A DNA stretch of 64,000 bases. Source: Streptomyces durmitorensis (GTDB lineage: Bacteria; Actinomycetota; Actinomycetes; Streptomycetales; Streptomycetaceae). The position numbers and the translations under genes are program-made. The notes below the pieces were generated by a model. That model searched no databases and was not told the origin of the DNA. It saw only the letters and a program-made list of their open reading frames with translations. This document shows positions 60,458 through 64,000 of the stretch, piece after piece. Where the stretch lies: assembly GCF_023498005.1 (NCBI RefSeq), contig NZ_CP097289.1:5208001-5272000 (forward strand), given 5' to 3'. Position 1 is the first letter of the stretch, and each line of letters begins with the position of its first letter.

Positions 60458-60492
60458 CGCCATAGTGCCCCTTAAAGGGGGGCACTATGGCG
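60458..60492. promoter_or_regulatory. 14-bp-arm palindrome at the MFS gene start
   Basis: CGCCATAGTGCCCC (60458-60471) and GGGGCACTATGGCG (60479-60492) are perfect inverted arms around ttaaagg. On the minus strand it ends 2 nt before the GTG of the MFS gene, where it could be an operator or a leader hairpin. Confidence 0.7.
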
Positions 60493-60497
60493 CATAC

Positions 60498-60615
60498 GCT
60501 GCGGGGCAATCGGGCGGGGGCGCGAAAACTGATGCGGGGCAATCGGGCGGGGGCGCGAAATCTGATGCGGGGTAAACGGGTGGGTGGGCGGGAAATCCGC
60601 CGCGAAGCGGCATCA
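60498..60615 (+). repeat. Three tandem G-rich repeat units with hairpin
   Basis: Units beginning GCGGGGCAATCGGGCGGG, GATGCGGGGCAATCGGGCGG and GATGCGGGGTAAACGGGTGG follow each other at about 32-bp spacing. The last continues into GGGTGGGCGGGAAATCCG and CCGCGAAGCGG, the hairpin seen at the window start and at 54.2 kb. No gene is seen in 60616-60866. Confidence 0.82.
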
Positions 60616-60866
60616 GAGGGGGCCCCGGGCAGAGGGGGCGGGCACGCCGGTGTAGGCCCAGGGGCCAGGAGAAGGTAGCGTGCGTAGCGCGCCTGCGGCG
60701 GTTGTTCTTGGCCGCGCGCCTCTCGGTCATCCCGCAGAATGGATGACGTAGGTGCGCCCGAGGACGTTCGGGCGCGGACGTCGACGCGGCCCTCCGGTCC
60801 GCTCCGTCCGCACTCCCGCGTATGGGTGGCGCACTCGTGAGACGGCGTAATGGAGAAGCGATACCT

Positions 60867-61805
60867 GTGAGCGCAGCGACAACGCGAAGCCGTACCCCGC
60901 GTACCCCGCGTACTCCCGACCGCCTGTGCGCCGAGGCGGTGGGACTGGCCCGGGACGCGGCCGAAGAAGCCGCCGCGCCCGGTGTGGTCGGCGAGCACGT
61001 CGAGGCCGTGGTCGAGGGCGACCGCGTCGTCACGCACCTGTTCGAGTGCAAGGACTTCGGCTACCGGGGCTGGCGCTGGGCCGTGACGGTGGCCCGCGCC
61101 TCGCGCGCCAAGGTCGTCACGCTCGACGAGACGGTGCTGCTGCCCGGTCCCGACGCCTTGCTGGCCCCCGAGTGGGTGCCGTGGAGTGAGCGGCTGCGCC
61201 CCGGTGACATGGGCCCGGGGGACCTGCTGCCCACGGACGCGGAGGATCTGCGCCTGGAGCCCGGTTACTCGGGCGAGGAGGAGCCGCCGCCGAACTCCGT
61301 GTTCTCGGAGGAGATGGCGGAGCTGGTCGAGGCGGAGGACGCCGAGATCACCGCGGAGCCGTCCGCCGAGGTGCCGTCGGCGCCCGCGCGCGGCTCGATC
61401 GCCGCGATCGCCGACGAGCTGGGCATGCGCAGGGCGCGCGTCCTGTCCCGGTACGGCCTGCATGCCGCGGCCGACCGCTGGGAGGAGTCGCACGGCGCGA
61501 AGACGGCGATGGCGCAGGCGGCGCCCGCGTCCTGCGTCAGCTGTGGCTTCCTTGCCCCGATCGGCGGATCGCTCGGGCAGGCGTTCGGTGTGTGCGCGAA
61601 TGAGTTCGGTCCGGCGGACGGGCATGTCGTGTCCCTCGCGTACGGCTGCGGGGGCCACTCGGAGGCTGCCGTGATGCCGAAGCCGTCGCGGCCTGCCGCG
61701 CCCGTCCTCGACGAGACCCGGGTGGACGTCCTGCCGCTGCGGCCCGCGCCCGACTCGGGGTCGGTGCCGTTGGAGGGGGCGGCGGAGGAACTCGGCCACA
61801 GCTGA
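60867..61805 (+). CDS. DUF3027 protein
   Basis: This 312-residue protein has RLCAEAVGLARDAAEEAA, the conserved HLFECKDFGYRGWRWAVTVA and WVPWSERLRPGDMGPGDLLP, the DUF3027 signature. A late CVSCGFLAPIGGSLGQAFGVCANEF segment could bind zinc. GTG 60867 has GGAGAAG about 9 nt upstream. Function unknown. The large ATPase gene follows on the same strand after 76 bp. Confidence 0.92.
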   Translation: MSAATTRSRTPRTPRTPDRLCAEAVGLARDAAEEAAAPGVVGEHVEAVVEGDRVVTHLFECKDFGYRGWRWAVTVARASRAKVVTLDETVLLPGPDALLAPEWVPWSERLRPGDMGPGDLLPTDAEDLRLEPGYSGEEEPPPNSVFSEEMAELVEAEDAEITAEPSAEVPSAPARGSIAAIADELGMRRARVLSRYGLHAAADRWEESHGAKTAMAQAAPASCVSCGFLAPIGGSLGQAFGVCANEFGPADGHVVSLAYGCGGHSEAAVMPKPSRPAAPVLDETRVDVLPLRPAPDSGSVPLEGAAEELGHS

Positions 61806-61881
61806 GCTCTGGGCTCCCGCTGGGGGAAACCCCAGGACGCGGTACCGTTCGCCCCGCGAACCAAGCGAGGGAGACGACACC

Positions 61882-64000
61882 GTGAGCAAGACCGTGCGGC
61901 CGGCGGCCGAGGGTAATGACCCGTTCGGCACGGCACGGCTCCGGCGGGGGGTCCTCGACGCCTGGGCGGCCAGTCCTGCCCGGTTCCGGGAGGACGCCAA
62001 CGCCGAGGAGGACCTCGCCCTCGGCGGCTACCGGGACCGGCTGATCGTCGAGCTCGCCCAGAACGCCGCCGACGCCGCGGCCCGCGCCGGTGCCCCGGGA
62101 CGCCTTGCCCTCACCCTCCGGGACGGAGTGCTCGCCGCCGCCAACAACGGCACCCCCCTCGACGCCACCGGCGTCGAGTCCCTCTCCACCCTGCGCGCCT
62201 CCGCCAAGCGCGAGGAGCAGAACAACGGCGCCGTCGGGCGGTTCGGCGTCGGCTTCGCCGCCGTGCTCGCCGTCTCCGACGAGCCCGCCCTCGTCGGACG
62301 TACCGGCGGCGTCCGCTGGTCCCTGAGCGAGGCCCGTGAACTCGCCGCCGACACGGCCCGGTTCAGCCCGGGGCTCGGGGACGAGGTCCGCAGGCGTGAC
62401 GGGCACGTGCCGCTGCTGCGGCTGCCCTTCGCCGCCGAGGGGAGCGCCCCGGACGGGTACGACACCGTCGTCATCCTGCCCCTGCGCGACGCCGCTGCCG
62501 AAGATCTCGTCGTGCGGCTGCTCGACGGCATCGATGACGCTCTCCTCCTTGCCCTTCCCGGGCTCGAAGAAGTCGTCGTCCAGGTCGGGGACCAGGCTCC
62601 CCGCACCCTTCGCCGCACCGCCGAGCCCGGCTACGTGGACGTCTTCGACAGCCGTGACGATGTCGGTGATGGTGACGGTGGCACTCGCTGGCGCATCGTC
62701 AGCAGGCAAGGCTCCCTGGAGCCGGACCTCCTCGCCGACCGGCCCGTCGAAGAGCGGCTGCGGCCCCACTGGTCCGTCACCTGGGCCGTGCCCACCGACC
62801 GCGAAGGCGCCCCGAAGCCGCCCCGCAGCGCCCCCGTCCTGCACGCGCCGACCCCCAGCGACGAGCCGCTCGGGGTGCCCGCCCTGCTCATCGCCTCGTT
62901 CCCGCTCGACACCACCCGGCGGCACGCGGCGCCCGGACCCCTCACCGACTTCCTCGTGCAGCGCGCCGCCGACGCGTACGCCGAACTCCTCGCCGACTGG
63001 CGGCCCGTCGGGGAAGGCATCATCAGCCTCGTCCCCGGCCCGCTCGGCAAGAGCGAGCTCGACGGCGCGCTGCGCCAGGCCATCCTGGACCGGCTGCCCC
63101 GCACGGCTTTCCTGCCTCCCGCGGTGGAGGCCGTCCCGCAACAGGACCCCGACGTACCCGAGTGGGAGGTCCCCGTCGCGCTGCGGCCGCGTGACGCGGA
63201 GGTCGTGGAGGGCGCGGGCGCCGACACCGTACGCGTGCTCGCCGATGTGCTGCCGAGCCTGCTCCCGGCGGGACTTGAGCGGCGGGCCGAGCTGCGCACC
63301 CTCGGTGTCGCCCGCGTCGCGCTGACCGAGGCGATCGACCGCCTCGCGGGTCTGGAGCGGGAGCCGGGCTGGTGGCGGCGGCTCTACGACACCCTCGCCG
63401 GCGTCGACCCCGACCGCCTGACCGGGCTTCCCGTCCCGCTCGCCGACGGGCGCACGACCATCGGGCCCCGCCAGGTCCTCCTGCCCGTCACCGGCGACGA
63501 CAGCGACCCCGCCGCCCTCGTCCGGCTCGGCCTGAAGGTCGCGCACCCCGACGCCGTGCATCCCCTCCTGGAGAAGCTCGGCGCCCTGCCCGCCACGCCC
63601 CGCGCCGTCCTGACGACTCCTCAGGTCCGCGCCGCCGTCGCCGCGTCACTCGACGACGACACGTGGGACGAGGACGCCGTGGACGCCGAGGAGCTGGCGG
63701 ACATCGTGCTCTCGCTCGTCCGCGACGCGAACCTCGCGCCCGGCGACGAGCCCTGGCTCGGCGCGCTCGCCCTCCCTGACGACGAGGACGGCGACCTCGC
63801 TCCCGCCGGGGAACTCGTCTTCCCCGGCAGCCCGTTCGCCCAGATCATGAGCGAGGACGAACTCGCCACGGTGGACGCCGATCTCGCCGAGCGCTGGGGC
63901 GAGCAGCCGCTGGCCGCGTGCGGTGTGCTCGCCACGTTCGCGCTGGTCCGCGCCACGGACATCGTGCTCGACCCGGACGAACTGGAGCCGCGCGACGGCG
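61882..64000 (+). CDS. Sacsin N-terminal ATPase-like protein, cut by window end
   Basis: At least 706 residues are present and the frame is open to the right edge. The N-terminal domain is an HSP90/sacsin-type ATPase: the N-box RLIVELAQNAADAAARAG (Glu57, Asn61), AAANNGTPLD (87-94) and the G2-type loop GRFGVGFAAVLAVSD (119-133). A long alpha/beta region follows without clear motifs. GTG 61882 is supported by GAGGGAG upstream. In Streptomyces such proteins are over 900 residues long; role unknown, possibly chaperone-like. Confidence 0.88.
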   Translation, partial: MSKTVRPAAEGNDPFGTARLRRGVLDAWAASPARFREDANAEEDLALGGYRDRLIVELAQNAADAAARAGAPGRLALTLRDGVLAAANNGTPLDATGVESLSTLRASAKREEQNNGAVGRFGVGFAAVLAVSDEPALVGRTGGVRWSLSEARELAADTARFSPGLGDEVRRRDGHVPLLRLPFAAEGSAPDGYDTVVILPLRDAAAEDLVVRLLDGIDDALLLALPGLEEVVVQVGDQAPRTLRRTAEPGYVDVFDSRDDVGDGDGGTRWRIVSRQGSLEPDLLADRPVEERLRPHWSVTWAVPTDREGAPKPPRSAPVLHAPTPSDEPLGVPALLIASFPLDTTRRHAAPGPLTDFLVQRAADAYAELLADWRPVGEGIISLVPGPLGKSELDGALRQAILDRLPRTAFLPPAVEAVPQQDPDVPEWEVPVALRPRDAEVVEGAGADTVRVLADVLPSLLPAGLERRAELRTLGVARVALTEAIDRLAGLEREPGWWRRLYDTLAGVDPDRLTGLPVPLADGRTTIGPRQVLLPVTGDDSDPAALVRLGLKVAHPDAVHPLLEKLGALPATPRAVLTTPQVRAAVAASLDDDTWDEDAVDAEELADIVLSLVRDANLAPGDEPWLGALALPDDEDGDLAPAGELVFPGSPFAQIMSEDELATVDADLAERWGEQPLAACGVLATFALVRATDIVLDPDELEPRDG

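Noticed and set aside
60456..62000. Long open frame continuing upstream of the MFS gene
   Set aside because: It is antisense to DUF3027 and the G-rich repeats, with non-coding amino-acid composition (Arg/Pro/Ala); the MFS protein begins at GTG 60455.

Overview
The window is a stretch of chromosome from a Streptomyces (or very close actinobacterium). GC content is very high, third codon positions are almost all G or C, GTG starts are common, and many promoters are TANNNT boxes placed 6-7 nt before a start codon (leaderless mRNAs). The gene content is actinobacterial core: groEL2 with CIRCE operators, futalosine menaquinone genes, gpgS, mycothiol-type enzymes, DUF397/Scr1 regulators, DUF3027 and DUF3263. 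From memory, the first 15 kb resembles the S. coelicolor region around otsA/otsB-thrC-cspA-groEL2; I could not check this.

Layout. 0-2.8 kb: repeat DNA, a SIS-domain protein diverging from a sugar-binding lipoprotein across a DasR-like site, and DUF3263. 2.8-7.1 kb: convergent trehalose genes otsB and otsA, separated by a zinc-finger-less TnpB-like gene. 7.2-10.3 kb: a sortase-anchored DUF11 protein and gpgS. 10.4-15 kb: an S-box (SAM-I) riboswitch, threonine synthase, a MoaD/ThiS-like protein, a cold-shock protein, a double CIRCE and groEL. 15-16.2 kb: a lipase-like hydrolase. 16.5-20.5 kb: an island of toxin-antitoxin and regulator genes (yefM/yoeB, an HTH protein with a leader hairpin, Scr1-type XRE plus DUF397, and a four-gene operon ending in vapBC). 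20.6-22.7 kb: a deacetylase and an MFS pump. 22.7-23.6 kb: a three-gene phd-relE-xre module. 23.7-27.4 kb: MurNAc uptake and breakdown (murP, murQ, RpiR regulator). 27.4-32.5 kb: small conserved proteins, an MFS pump, GNAT, HD and mycothiol-type enzymes. 32.6-37.2 kb: copper handling (secreted His-rich protein, copZ, copA, cutC) with CsoR-type operators. 37.3-46.1 kb: DUF2165, a HelD-like ATPase, a GT87 enzyme, an XPB helicase and a Helicase_C_3/WYL protein. 46.6-51.2 kb: a membrane protein, a GbsR/MarR-type regulator with an extra HTH, DUF4097 and a drug-type ABC exporter. 51.3-55.3 kb: a ferric-siderophore ABC importer behind a possible iron box. 55.4-64 kb: HAD phosphatase, cold-shock protein, mqnD/mqnB, DUF2771 lipoprotein, MFS, DUF3027 and the start of a large sacsin-like ATPase that runs off the right end.

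The most unusual non-coding content is a dispersed repeat family. A 92-bp core has 11-bp terminal inverted repeats and is usually followed by a G-rich tail with G-quadruplex-type motifs (about 196 bp in all). Copies lie at 29.8, 40.1-40.6 (three cores in 167-bp tandem) and 46.2-46.5 kb. The 40.1 and 46.3 kb copies are about 95% identical and inverted, so they bracket a 6-kb segment. Related G-rich repeats occur at 0, 54.2 and 60.5 kb; the one at 54.2 kb is read in frame as part of a siderophore permease.

Functional links: aminosugar use (SIS protein, sugar-binding protein, murPQ-RpiR), trehalose metabolism, stress response (groEL, cold-shock proteins, TA modules), copper export and iron import. 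No rRNA, tRNA, CRISPR array or prophage structural gene was seen.
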